Shown here: positions 52,997-62,176 of the stretch, piece by piece
Numbering within the stretch: position 1 is the stretch's first letter
How the letters are laid out: each line of letters begins with the position of its first letter
Assembly (NCBI GenBank): GCA_963976435.1
Contig: CAXBKQ010000016.1
Coordinates: 28,164-92,163, forward strand
Reading direction: 5' to 3'
DNA length: 64,000 nucleotides
Source: CAKZNE01 sp963976435
GTDB taxonomy: Bacteria > Bacteroidota > Bacteroidia > Flavobacteriales > Schleiferiaceae
Made by a program: the position numbers and the translations under genes
The notes under the pieces: model-generated
Told to the model about the DNA's origin: nothing
The model's input: only the letters and a program-made list of their open reading frames with translations
The model's database searches: none

Positions 52997-54157
52997 ATGG
53001 GTAGATTACTAAAACTTTTCATTTGTATTTTATTCTTAAATACAATTCAAGCTCAAAATTTGGTGGAAAACCCAAGTTTAGAAGCTACTCAATGTCCTAT
53101 CTTTAGTCCAAATCCTTCTGATTATATCACACCATGGACCACCTATTTCGGCAGTCCAGACTATTACGAACCCAATTGCGGAAATGCTGGAACAAGCGCC
53201 ACTACCAACAATTCTCAAGCTTTTGATGGTGATGGTTTTCTGGGAATTGAGGTTTATGGACAAACGGGGGCAGTTTATAATAGAGAATATATCCATGGGC
53301 AATTAAGTGAGCCTTTAGTTGCCGGTAAGTATTATAGAGCTACTTTTTATGTAAAACCTGTAAACCTACCCCCGAGTGGTTCCTATGGAATCAACAATAT
53401 TGGAATGATAGTTACAGATTCCTTAGTAGATACTATTCCTGTTAATAATATTATTGATGCCGAGCCTCTTATCTCCGCTACAGACCCTATTATTAATACT
53501 AGTTTTTGGACACCCATTTGTGGTGTTTTTAGAGCTAAAGGTGGGGAAGAGCACCTTACTATCGGTAATTTTAGCATAGACCAAGAAACAGCCATTGAAC
53601 CTTTGGATGGTTCTATGAATCCTACAACTGCTTACTATCTAATTGATTTTGTAGAAATCGTAGAAACTGATTTCCCTCATCTTCCGGCAGACACCATTCT
53701 TTGTCTACAAGAACGCATTGATCTTGATTTAAGAAGAATTGATTTCAGCTATACCTGGCAAGATGGTAGCACTGGAGGTACCCACCTCATTACTCAGCCT
53801 GGGACCTATTATGTAGATATTAGCTCTCCTTCCTGCTCTTATTCTGATACTCTAATTGTTGAATCCGCAGAATGTTCTGATTGTAAGGTTTTTGTACCTA
53901 ATGCTTTTACTCCGAATGGTGATCTCAATAATGATATTTTTAGAGTTCAGGCCAATTGTGAATTGGTAAGTTATAGGCTACAAATTTTCGATCGTTGGGG
54001 TAAAAAGCATTTTGAATCTACGGATATTGATGTGAGTTGGGATGGTGCTGATGTAAGCAAATCCGACACTTATGTTTATACTTTAGAATACGAATTCGAA
54101 TCTCTTCGAAAAACAGAAACCCTTACTCGTAAAGGAAGAATCACCCTGATTAAGTAA
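52997..54157 (+). CDS. Secreted protein with gliding-motility-type C-terminal domain (T9SS type B cargo)
   Basis: 386 residues from the ATG at 52997, which gives a clean signal peptide (MGRLLKLFICILFLNTIQA, cleavage before Q); an ATG at 52967 would add ten residues. The middle (about 25-210) resembles carbohydrate-binding-like beta-sandwich domains of surface proteins (LVENPSLEATQCP). The last 90 residues are the gliding-motility-associated C-terminal domain: FVPNAFTPNGDLNNDIF, IFDRWGKKHFES, KSDTYVYTLEY and a final KGRITLIK. Such domains direct export by the type IX system and surface attachment. The protein is the only + strand gene in this area and ends one base before a convergent gene. 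Confidence 0.85.
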   Translation: MGRLLKLFICILFLNTIQAQNLVENPSLEATQCPIFSPNPSDYITPWTTYFGSPDYYEPNCGNAGTSATTNNSQAFDGDGFLGIEVYGQTGAVYNREYIHGQLSEPLVAGKYYRATFYVKPVNLPPSGSYGINNIGMIVTDSLVDTIPVNNIIDAEPLISATDPIINTSFWTPICGVFRAKGGEEHLTIGNFSIDQETAIEPLDGSMNPTTAYYLIDFVEIVETDFPHLPADTILCLQERIDLDLRRIDFSYTWQDGSTGGTHLITQPGTYYVDISSPSCSYSDTLIVESAECSDCKVFVPNAFTPNGDLNNDIFRVQANCELVSYRLQIFDRWGKKHFESTDIDVSWDGADVSKSDTYVYTLEYEFESLRKTETLTRKGRITLIK

Positions 54158-54158
54158 T

Positions 54159-55028
54159 CTATTTATTTAGTATTGCCCTAACATTATCCGAGATTTTCTG
54201 GGCTATACCATCTGTTGGTAAATCATTTGAATCTGTGCCAAAGGGATCTTCAATTTCTTCAGCTATCATTTCTAAACTGGCAAAGGCGTAAAGCACAAAT
54301 AGTGTAACAAGAATTGTCCAGTAACCGAAGGTCTCCACAAAGGAAAAGGGCATGGTGATAGTATAGATAAATACAAACTTTTTCAGAAAGATATTATAGG
54401 TATAGGGAATGGGAGTATTTTTAATTCTTTCACAAGCACCGCAGATATCCGTAAATGCATTTAAATCGTTTAAAAGAGCCAGGTAAGCCGATTCTCCAAT
54501 TTGTTTTTCATGATACATTATTTCTAATTCTTCCTGAATTTTAAGCGCCAAGGTATTGGGGATATGATCATTTGCTTCATCATAAATAACATTCTCAGGC
54601 AGGAGTTTGGAGAGCTGTTCGGCATCATCAATCCTTAAATGATCCTTCAAAATATGGGCATAAGCCGCAATCATCTCTGCCATTTCCCTTTTCTTTTGAA
54701 GCTTTTCACCGGGAATAAAAGTAGAAAGCTTTAGAGCAAAATTTCTACTTACATTTACCAAAGCCCCCCATTGTTTTCTTCCTTCCCACCACCTATCATA
54801 GGCGGTATTTGTTCTAAATACTAAAAGCAGAGAAATTACTAAACCCGTTAATGAATGTATTTCACTGGAGCCAGCATATTTTAAATCCAATACTTCCTTT
54901 TCAATATAAACCACCAAACCAGAATAAATGGTCATGGATACCAAAACCCAAAATAATTTTCGGAAAGTATCGGCCTTGTGAAATTTAAAAATAAGTCCAA
55001 ACCAATCTTTGGGATTATATGCTACCAT
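54159..55028 (-). CDS. Bestrophin/UPF0187-family anion channel-like protein
   Basis: 289 residues. The N-terminal KDWFGLIFKFHKADTFRKLFW and the helix pairs (about 25-45, 52-72, 215-240, 243-262) with the motif FRTNTAYDRWWEGRKQWG and the C-terminal YAFASLEMIAEEIEDPFG (acidic selectivity/regulatory region) fit the bacterial bestrophin family, pentameric chloride or anion channels of the inner membrane. Monocistronic, converging with the T9SS cargo gene. Regulation is unknown. Confidence 0.9.
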   Translation of the reverse strand: MVAYNPKDWFGLIFKFHKADTFRKLFWVLVSMTIYSGLVVYIEKEVLDLKYAGSSEIHSLTGLVISLLLVFRTNTAYDRWWEGRKQWGALVNVSRNFALKLSTFIPGEKLQKKREMAEMIAAYAHILKDHLRIDDAEQLSKLLPENVIYDEANDHIPNTLALKIQEELEIMYHEKQIGESAYLALLNDLNAFTDICGACERIKNTPIPYTYNIFLKKFVFIYTITMPFSFVETFGYWTILVTLFVLYAFASLEMIAEEIEDPFGTDSNDLPTDGIAQKISDNVRAILNK

Positions 55029-55059
55029 AATAAGTGCTTGATGTATTTAAAATTTGTGG

Positions 55060-57231
55060 CTAATTTAATGATTGAAGATTTTCCAAATGGGCAATTACCA
55101 TTTTGATATCGCCATAGGAAATATGATCTCCGAGCTCATTTTTTAAAGGTGCTAAAAGCACTTTGCCTTTTTTAGCAACTAGCTCCTCAATTTCCTTCCG
55201 CTTCTTGCTGTCTACCAGTTCATTAATCCCCAATTCTCCTAAAGCTATAAAATGTGCTAAATGTGCTTCTATGGTATTAATAGATAGGTTTCTTTCTTTG
55301 GAAATTTCGGAAATATCCATTCCTGCCTTGTACAATTCAAATGTTTGAGAATGGGTTTGACCCGTAGCTCTTCTTTTTTTCTTTCGTTTGGTTTTTGTTT
55401 TCCCTTTTTTTCTATCCATCCTGGATTCCAATCGATGGATTTTACAATAGGCGGTAATCTCCTCCAAAAAGGTCATACCATATTTTTGAACTTTAGATTC
55501 TCCAAAGCCAGAAATTTGATATAAATCATCCTCATCCTGAGGAAGGTATGCCGCTAATTCTAATAATGTAGCATCCGAAAAAATCACAAATGCCGGAACG
55601 CCAAGATCATCGGCAATTTGCTTTCTACTGGTTTTTAATAAGGCAAATAAATCCTTGTCATAGTCAAGGTCCATCGCTGATGTTTGACTTTTAGGTTTTT
55701 CTTCCCGAACTTCCAATTTGCGGATTTCTACCTTCTCTAATCCCTTTAAAACATCCCTGCTCTTTTCAGTAAAACCCAGCACTGGGTAGTTCCCTTGTGA
55801 TTTTTCTACAATTTTTAATTGCAAAAACTCTCTGATCATATAAGACCATTCTGCTTTGCTATAATCTTTGCCTACGCCATAGGTTTTCAACCAGGTATGC
55901 TCCTCCCAGATTTTTTCAGATTTAGATCCTCGCAAAAGTTGGATTAAATAGTTGGCTCCAAATTGCCTATCTAGCCTTGCCATAGCAGAGAGTAACATTT
56001 GTGCCGGACGTGTAGCATCAATGGTAGCAAAAGAACTTGTGCACACATCGCAGTTTCCGCAGTTTTCTTTAGCATCCTCTCCAAAATAATTGAGTAAATA
56101 CTTTCTTCTACAAGTATAGGATTCACAAAAATCCGCCATTATTTGTAGCTTCTCCAGCATCACATTGGATTGTTCCTCATTCCCTTCAATTTCGGCAAAA
56201 CTCCTCAGTTTTATCAAATCTCCAGAACTGTAAAATAATAATGCTTTGCTATCTAAACCATCTCTTCCTGCCCTACCGGTTTCCTGGTAATAGCCTTCAA
56301 TATTTTTGGGTAGGGTCATATGAACCACAAATCGAACATTGGATTTATCAATCCCCATCCCAAAGGCTATGGTAGCTACTATAATATTTATTTCATCTCT
56401 TAAAAAGAGCTCCTGATTTTCTTCCCTTAATTCCCGATTCAAGCCAGCGTGGTATGGCCTAGCTTTATAGCCTTCCGCCGAAAGGCGAGTAGTAATAGAT
56501 TCTGTTTCCTTCCTTGATAAGGTGTAAATTATACCAGCCTCACCCTTATGTTCCTCCAAAAAATCCAGCAGCCTATCAAAGCTATTTTGCTTGGCCTGTA
56601 CATTATATTCAATATTGGGTCTATCGAAACTTGAAACAGAAATATTGGGATTTTCGAAGCCCAGTTTTTCCAAAATATCCTTTCTGGTTATATCATCTGC
56701 GGTGGCTGTTAATGCTATAAAAGGAGTTTTGTTTAATTTCTTTTTAAGAATATTCAGCTTCAAATATTCAGGTCGAAAATCGTGCCCCCACTGTGAAATA
56801 CAATGAGCCTCATCAATAGCAACCAGGGAGACTTCCAGCTCTTGCAAGAAATTTATCATCTCTCCATTATTCGCCAATAATCGCTCAGGAGCGAGATATA
56901 ATATTTTTAAATCTCTATTTCTAAGTCGGAAAAAAATCTGGGATTGTTCTTCAGCGCTAAGCGTAGAATTTAAATAAGCAGCATCCACACCATTTGCCTT
57001 CAATGCATCCACCTGATCTTTCATTAGAGCTATCAAGGGTGAAATTACAATAGTCAATCCTTGAAAAAGGATGGCCGGTAATTGATAGCACAGCGATTTT
57101 CCTCCGCCTGTTGGCATCAAAACAAAGCTATCCTCACCCTGAAGTACAGACTGAATAATTCCTTCCTGTTTTGGGCGAAACTCAGAATAACCAAAATATT
57201 TTTTTAATGCCTCTTTAGGACTCAAGTCCAT
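55060..57231 (-). CDS. recQ: ATP-dependent DNA helicase RecQ
   Basis: 723 residues, the full RecQ plan: helicase domains with Walker A TGGGKS (41-46), the DEAH box with the aromatic loop AIDEAHCISQWGHDFRPEY, motif VI QETGRAGRDG, then the Cys-rich RecQ-Ct zinc site (CRRKYLLNYFGE, CGNCDVC) with winged helix, and an HRDC domain (about 520-595). A basic linker rich in Lys/Arg (about 605-625) and a C-terminal helix-turn-helix-like domain (SQTFELYKAGMDISEIS) end the protein, as is common in Bacteroidota RecQ. 3'-5' unwinding in recombination repair. Confidence 0.95.
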   Translation of the reverse strand: MDLSPKEALKKYFGYSEFRPKQEGIIQSVLQGEDSFVLMPTGGGKSLCYQLPAILFQGLTIVISPLIALMKDQVDALKANGVDAAYLNSTLSAEEQSQIFFRLRNRDLKILYLAPERLLANNGEMINFLQELEVSLVAIDEAHCISQWGHDFRPEYLKLNILKKKLNKTPFIALTATADDITRKDILEKLGFENPNISVSSFDRPNIEYNVQAKQNSFDRLLDFLEEHKGEAGIIYTLSRKETESITTRLSAEGYKARPYHAGLNRELREENQELFLRDEINIIVATIAFGMGIDKSNVRFVVHMTLPKNIEGYYQETGRAGRDGLDSKALLFYSSGDLIKLRSFAEIEGNEEQSNVMLEKLQIMADFCESYTCRRKYLLNYFGEDAKENCGNCDVCTSSFATIDATRPAQMLLSAMARLDRQFGANYLIQLLRGSKSEKIWEEHTWLKTYGVGKDYSKAEWSYMIREFLQLKIVEKSQGNYPVLGFTEKSRDVLKGLEKVEIRKLEVREEKPKSQTSAMDLDYDKDLFALLKTSRKQIADDLGVPAFVIFSDATLLELAAYLPQDEDDLYQISGFGESKVQKYGMTFLEEITAYCKIHRLESRMDRKKGKTKTKRKKKRRATGQTHSQTFELYKAGMDISEISKERNLSINTIEAHLAHFIALGELGINELVDSKKRKEIEELVAKKGKVLLAPLKNELGDHISYGDIKMVIAHLENLQSLN

Positions 57232-57366
57232 TTTTTCTTGTGTTTTATCTTTTTATTCAGAACTGCAAATAAGCAATTTATTAAGTCAATTCCGACAAAA
57301 GAATTTTATTTGATATAAATTCGAAATTAAGTCAAATTGCCCTTTAAACTAAGGGACTTCTTGTTC

Positions 57367-58245
57367 CTACTTCTCTTGGTACTTCTTCATAAATGCTGAA
57401 GGACTTTCACCGCATCTCTTTTTAAATACTCTACTAAAATAGGCCGGATCATCATAGCCCAGATCCATAGATATTTCGCCTATATTCTTTGTTTTTTGGA
57501 CCATTAACCTTCTCGCCTCCAAAACAATGCGATCTAAAATAACATCGGTGGCCGTTTTGCCATATTCACTTTTGCAAACTCTATTTAAGTGACGAGAGGA
57601 AATATTCAACAGTTCGGCATATTCGCTGGCTAATTTTTTGCTTCTGAAATTTTTTTCTATTTCCTTCTCAAACTTTTTCAAACTTTCATAATAAGCTCTT
57701 GACCCTGAATTCTTTTCAACTCCACTTGGTAGTAGAACTCTGCTAAGTTCTATATAAACCATATTAATAAGACTGCAAATTTTCCTAAATCGCAGATCTT
57801 TCTCTCCCAAATATTCCTCGTGTATTTCTTTAAAAAAATCCAGGAATTTAGGATAATCTTCAGCTGGCAAATCTTTATAACAATCAGCAAGCCCTGGCTT
57901 AAACAAAGGGAAGTCTTCCATATCAAAAGCATTAAAGGTGATATTGAAATAATCTGAACTATGAAATAGAATATAACCATCAATATCCTTGGATAAATTC
58001 CATTGATGTACCTGCCCGGGTTTCAAAACAAAAATAGTCCCCGGTTTTACCTTATAGGTTTTAAAATCCACCTCATGGCTACCACCGCCCTGCGTAAATA
58101 ATACCAGTAAATAAAAATTATGTCTGTGGGCTTTGGTAATGAAATCATGTTGACTTAAATGAGACTTTAGATCATTTGAATAAAAACGACCAGAGCTATT
58201 CGAATTATTAAATTGCCCTAATTGAAGGAGGGGGAATCTTTTCAT
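57367..58245 (-). CDS. AraC-family transcriptional regulator with cupin sensor domain
   Basis: 292 residues. The N-terminal cupin-like effector domain (about 35-110: HNFYLLVLFTQGGGSHEVDF, TIFVLKPGQVHQW) is followed by a linker and the double HTH of AraC/XylS regulators (about 190-285: KLASEYAELLNISSRHLNRVCKSEY and GEISMDLGYDDPAYFSRVFKK). The effector and target genes are unknown; none of the neighbours is an obvious sugar-use gene. A Bacteroidota-type promoter lies 30-60 bases upstream. Confidence 0.9.
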   Translation of the reverse strand: MKRFPLLQLGQFNNSNSSGRFYSNDLKSHLSQHDFITKAHRHNFYLLVLFTQGGGSHEVDFKTYKVKPGTIFVLKPGQVHQWNLSKDIDGYILFHSSDYFNITFNAFDMEDFPLFKPGLADCYKDLPAEDYPKFLDFFKEIHEEYLGEKDLRFRKICSLINMVYIELSRVLLPSGVEKNSGSRAYYESLKKFEKEIEKNFRSKKLASEYAELLNISSRHLNRVCKSEYGKTATDVILDRIVLEARRLMVQKTKNIGEISMDLGYDDPAYFSRVFKKRCGESPSAFMKKYQEK

Positions 58246-58275
58246 AAAAATAATTGACTAATGTCCGAATAATGC

Positions 58276-58309
58276 CAAAATTAGCGTAAATAATAAGAAT
58301 TAAGCCAAA
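58276..58309 (-). promoter_or_regulatory. Bacteroidota-type promoter of the AraC gene
   Basis: Minus strand: TAATTTTG (58276-58283), matching TAnnTTTG, and a TTTG at 58306-58309 with a 22-base spacer, a little long. The transcript would start about 24 bases before the ATG at 58245. Confidence 0.4.
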
Positions 58310-58350
58310 ATAAAATTGGGAAATTTGCAATAGGAAATTATTATTTTTTG

Positions 58351-58716
58351 ATGAATAGAATTAAAGCCTGTTTAAGCAGTAAGTGCCCTAATTGCGAAGT
58401 GGGGAATGTGTATAAAAAGAAAGCTGGAGTTTCTTTTTCACTTCCGGAGATGAATGAAAACTGTTCTAACTGCGGACATAAATTTTTAAAGGAACCTGGC
58501 TTTTTCTATGGAGCCATGTATATAAGCTATGCCTTAGCCATGGCAATAACCATAGCCACTTTTGTTGTTTGCCAGTTCTTTTTTGAAAAAGCTTTTGATA
58601 TCCGAATGTTTTATATCATTTCAGCTGTTGTGGTATTATCCTCCTGGCATAATTATAAATACTCCAGAATGATATGGATGTATATGTTTACCCCAAAACT
58701 TAAAGAAAAAGTATAG
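58351..58716 (+). CDS. DUF983-family membrane protein
   Basis: 121 residues. Two CPxC/CxxC pairs bind zinc: CPNC in the N-terminal SSKCPNCEVG and CSNCGHKF about 25 residues later. Two membrane helices follow (about 53-72 and 80-98) and a C-terminal segment with YKYSRMIWMYM. DUF983 proteins are widespread in Bacteroidota and have no known function. The ATG at 58351 is used rather than a TTG one codon upstream. Confidence 0.85.
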   Translation: MNRIKACLSSKCPNCEVGNVYKKKAGVSFSLPEMNENCSNCGHKFLKEPGFFYGAMYISYALAMAITIATFVVCQFFFEKAFDIRMFYIISAVVVLSSWHNYKYSRMIWMYMFTPKLKEKV

Positions 58717-58790
58717 TCCTCAGCTTAAAGCTAAAATAAGAATCGAGCTTTTTTAATTTTTCCCAAGGACAGATTTTTCAGGAATTATTA

Positions 58791-59498
58791 CTATCCAAAA
58801 GGAAATCCCAACACAAAAGCCAGTGAGTTAAATTGAGAATTAAAACCATTAATCCCTTCTATCTCCTGACCATTGGAATTAATAGGATTTTCCCATAATA
58901 CATTCTGACTATTTAGATATTTCAATCCAAAATTTATCTTCCTATTGGGTAAGATCTCTGAAAAGGTATAACTACTACCTATATAAATACCAAAATGTGT
59001 TTGCCAATAATTCCAATCCACCATAATGGCATTTGGTAAATTGGAAGTAGTTGAATTAAGTCCAAATTCTGTGGATTTAAAAGTGCTTTGCGAAAAACAT
59101 TTGCCCATTCCTGCTAATGGACAAATCATCCAATTCTCAAACGGAAATTCATAGGAGAGCATAAGCTGTGCACTTGCATCTCTAAAATCCGATTCTAGCT
59201 TTCCTTCACTTTTGGAAAAAGAATAGGTGGATAGGGAAACATTTGCCACGAAACTTCCAAATTTAAAAAGTCCGGCCAGGCTACTACCAAACATTATTTC
59301 AGATTCAAAAGAATAGCCATGCTCAAATGTTGAATTAAAAAGTTTGGAATAGGAGCTGAAATCTTTAAAGCCAATTTCTGGAGCAATTTGAATTTCTATT
59401 GGGCAAAAATTTCTGTCTAGCCCTGAGTTTTGTGCAAATGTAAAATGGGAATGGCTTAGTACAGCAGCTAAAAGAAGGTATATAGGCAAATGCTTCAT
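58791..59498 (-). CDS. Secreted/outer-membrane beta-barrel-like hypothetical protein
   Basis: 235 residues with a signal peptide (hydrophobic about 4-20, cleavage near TFAQ). The rest has an alternating, aromatic-rich pattern (SSLAGLFKFGSFVANVSLSTYSF, FEFPFENWMIC) and ends in aromatic FVLGFPFG, consistent with a small outer-membrane barrel. No family recognised. It stands alone between the DUF983 gene, which runs the other way, and an empty stretch. Confidence 0.55.
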   Translation of the reverse strand: MKHLPIYLLLAAVLSHSHFTFAQNSGLDRNFCPIEIQIAPEIGFKDFSSYSKLFNSTFEHGYSFESEIMFGSSLAGLFKFGSFVANVSLSTYSFSKSEGKLESDFRDASAQLMLSYEFPFENWMICPLAGMGKCFSQSTFKSTEFGLNSTTSNLPNAIMVDWNYWQTHFGIYIGSSYTFSEILPNRKINFGLKYLNSQNVLWENPINSNGQEIEGINGFNSQFNSLAFVLGFPFG

Positions 59499-59832
59499 CA
59501 GGCTATCATTTTTAGGCTAGCTTTAGAATAACAGTAAGAAAACTCCCCTACTCTAAAGCTTAGATGTTAATTAATAAATAGTTGAGCAACAAGCATCTAA
59601 CGGACTAGAGTGGTTTCTATTATTTAAAGAGCCATATATAGGCGTTCAAGCCCGATACAGTTTTATTAAAATCTAAGGCAGGGAAGTGTAATAAACCTTC
59701 ATTTCTTGGATTTTAGTCAAGCAAAAATTTAGCTTAAAGATTTTCTTGAATTACTAAAAACTGGATTATTGAGGATTAAATGGTATTGATTTTTTTTTGT
59801 TTTTCATTATGCTCTTGTTCAAACCTACTTTT
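59499..59832. other. 334-base intergenic stretch, nothing recognised
   Basis: AT-rich, no open frame of note, no perfect TAnnTTTG box on the minus strand and no strong hairpin. A palindromic TTAATTAATAAATA-like AT stretch near 59566-59580 is probably chance. Confidence 0.6.
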
Positions 59833-61137
59833 TTAATTCCAAATACTGCACAATCCCCAATAGCCAAAACTTAGAACTAGCATAACAAATATCAAGTTGT
59901 TAGCCACTAAAACAGCCTTGATCCAAATTTTCGGTTTGAGGGATAGGCATCGTTTTATGGTAAATAAAGTAAAGGGAATAATTAGCAAAAGGAGTAAGAA
60001 GGGAATATAAGATGCCAAACTAATTAAACTAGAGCTGGAATGTTCGTAAGGCGCATCAAAATAATAGATGTTTATATGGGTAGCTAAAACAAACAAATAG
60101 GCTGTAAGTAATATATTAAATGAGGATATTAGAATTCCAGCTTTGACCGAGACACCAGTATTTTTATTTCTAAATACATAAATACCCAAAAGAATGGAGA
60201 AAAGGGTAAATAATCCGGCAATTACAACCAGCAAAACTCTCAGTTCGGGAGTGTTAAATGGCGTAATGTAGTTTTGAAGCCTTTCAAATTCCAGGTTTTT
60301 AGAGAACAAATCAGGTATATTGATAATATGGTCTCCTTTTAACAACTCTTCCTTTAAATTAAATTGTATGGTCGAATCATAGGAGTGATAAAAATAAAGA
60401 TTCACCAATTTTTCCTTACTATCCCAAATAGAAGTTAATAGTGTTCCGTCGCCATTTCTATTCCTGCAAACATGCATTGAATCTGATAGTGCGGAACAAA
60501 AGGATAAAGAGGAATTTAGCTTGTGGCTGTTTAAAAAATCTTCACCTTTTCTGTATCGTTCGAGGTTCCTGGCCTTATCCTTATCGGTTATTGAAGGGCA
60601 AAAATTAGAAAGCACATAGTAAGGGTCATTGCCCTCCATTAATTTGTACGGCTCTACAAGCAAATATTTCCCTGTACTATCAATATAAATAAAGACATCA
60701 TCAATAAATAGGCTATGGTCATACTTCTCAATGTAATTTTTAACCTCTTCAATTGTGGCACATTTATGCAAAATGTCTGTCAGATAATCAATTTCATTGG
60801 AAATTGTCATTCTATTGAGAAGGGGTCCCTGATTTGGGTAAGAAGCAACCAATCTCGAAAAAGTGAGGCCCATCTCATTCATTCCTGATTGAGGAGCAGT
60901 CCTATTAGAACCTACTTGTCTTGACCCTGTAAAACCTGCTCCATATTCATTGGGGTTTTCAGGATTTATAAACCATATTTTTGAGGTAATTCTCCAAGCG
61001 TCTTCATTGCAACCCACCATTGTTTTACCATTGGCTGTTACCTTATACATACTACAAGCTAATGCCTTGTTCCCATAAATAGACAAGAAAATCAGGGATA
61101 GGGAAATAAAAAAACTTTTGTAAATCTTCATACCCAT
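59833..61137 (-). CDS. Secreted Ntn-type C-N amide hydrolase (choloylglycine/acyl-amidase-like) fused to a C-terminal membrane domain
   Basis: 434 residues. Signal peptide 1-27 ends in ALA, so cleavage would expose Cys28, the expected Ntn nucleophile (CSMYKVTANGKTMVGCNEDAWR resembles the choloylglycine hydrolase/penicillin V acylase core). The hydrolase domain continues to about 290, with a GFTGSRQVGSNRTAPQSGMNE loop. Then four hydrophobic helices (about 300-322, 333-355, 370-395, 405-428). The soluble half would face the periplasm, the end would sit in a membrane. The substrate cannot be read from sequence; the fusion to a four-helix domain is uncommon. Confidence 0.72.
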   Translation of the reverse strand: MGMKIYKSFFISLSLIFLSIYGNKALACSMYKVTANGKTMVGCNEDAWRITSKIWFINPENPNEYGAGFTGSRQVGSNRTAPQSGMNEMGLTFSRLVASYPNQGPLLNRMTISNEIDYLTDILHKCATIEEVKNYIEKYDHSLFIDDVFIYIDSTGKYLLVEPYKLMEGNDPYYVLSNFCPSITDKDKARNLERYRKGEDFLNSHKLNSSLSFCSALSDSMHVCRNRNGDGTLLTSIWDSKEKLVNLYFYHSYDSTIQFNLKEELLKGDHIINIPDLFSKNLEFERLQNYITPFNTPELRVLLVVIAGLFTLFSILLGIYVFRNKNTGVSVKAGILISSFNILLTAYLFVLATHINIYYFDAPYEHSSSSLISLASYIPFLLLLLIIPFTLFTIKRCLSLKPKIWIKAVLVANNLIFVMLVLSFGYWGLCSIWN

Positions 61138-61374
61138 GCTAAACGACTTTTAAATGGGTTTAATATTCGTTTTGACAGCTTGTCCCTAAATTAATAGATT
61201 TCTTTTTTCCCTAAAACGAATTGCCAGCCTTCTGTATTCATTCTAAGATCCCTTTCCATCAATGGCTAAAATTGGATTTCTGAAATTAGGTTTGCCATTC
61301 TCCATTTCCCTATGATTTTGGACGTGTCTGCTTCCAAAACTTTGTTCTAAGCTAGCCGTGTAGGCGCTTGGTTT

Positions 61375-62091
61375 TTAACTCAAGGCCATAATTAACATGG
61401 CCAGGCTCATCATTATCATTAATCCATCTTCAATGAGGGTAACTGTACTCATTGGCAAATTGAAAACATCTCCCAAACAAGCGCATTTAATGGCTTTTTT
61501 GTCCAAAACAGTTTTTAGAACACCGATGATGCTGATAGTCATCACAACAAAAGTTAGGCTATTGGTGAGGATAGGATTAAAATTCACCAAGAAGGCAATT
61601 CCCAAGCCTAATTCAGTAAAGGCATAAACATAAGCCCAAGAAGGAAATTTTCGGGCAAGGATATCGTACATCAAATAACTTTCCTTGAAACCTTTGAGAT
61701 TTAGCATCTTAAAGAAGGAGAAAGTTAAAAAGAAGCCTGCCATAAAATGTCTCATCCATCTCGAAATATCAATACTTTCAGATGTTAATTCCAATAGAGT
61801 GGTAACTGAAAAGATGTATAAGAAGATTAATAAAACAGGCTTATAGGTGGCGAACCAAGATTTAGTTTGCTCTAGGGTATCATGCTGATGTATGGTAGAT
61901 ATTTGATATTTATCATCCAATACCTTTTGAAGGTTGTGCAATGCAATGTGGCTATCCATGGTAATAGTTGCCGTATTATTTTGTTTTGAAACTTCCACTG
62001 CTGAAACATTATTAAGGGAAAAAAGCGCCGTTTTCACCTTTGCCTCACAACTTTCACAAGTCATTCCAGTGATTTGATAGCTATGTGTCAT
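61375..62091 (-). CDS. HMA-domain plus MauE/DoxX-type membrane protein
   Basis: 238 residues from the ATG at 62091 (MTHSYQITGMTC); an ATG at 62115 would add eight residues ahead of the metal domain. N-terminal heavy-metal-associated domain with the CxxC metal site (MTCESC), about 1-65, followed by four membrane helices (about 82-101, 110-130, 150-172, 185-205) of the MauE/DoxX type, and a CAC motif (KCACLGDVFNLP) before the last helix. Metal handling (copper or mercury) or membrane redox is expected. Lies downstream of an AraC gene with its own HMA-like head. Confidence 0.8.
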   Translation of the reverse strand: MTHSYQITGMTCESCEAKVKTALFSLNNVSAVEVSKQNNTATITMDSHIALHNLQKVLDDKYQISTIHQHDTLEQTKSWFATYKPVLLIFLYIFSVTTLLELTSESIDISRWMRHFMAGFFLTFSFFKMLNLKGFKESYLMYDILARKFPSWAYVYAFTELGLGIAFLVNFNPILTNSLTFVVMTISIIGVLKTVLDKKAIKCACLGDVFNLPMSTVTLIEDGLMIMMSLAMLIMALS

Positions 62092-62176
62092 TTTAAAATG
62101 AATTTTTATTATCACACAAATATCAAGGACCTATGCTCACTATTAATTACACTATTCTGGAATAGATTTGTAAGAT

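Noticed and set aside
58717..58790. Terminator hairpin AAAGCT/AGCTTT between the DUF983 gene and the next
   Set aside because: Six base pairs with a 13-base loop is too weak to claim, although a T-run follows.
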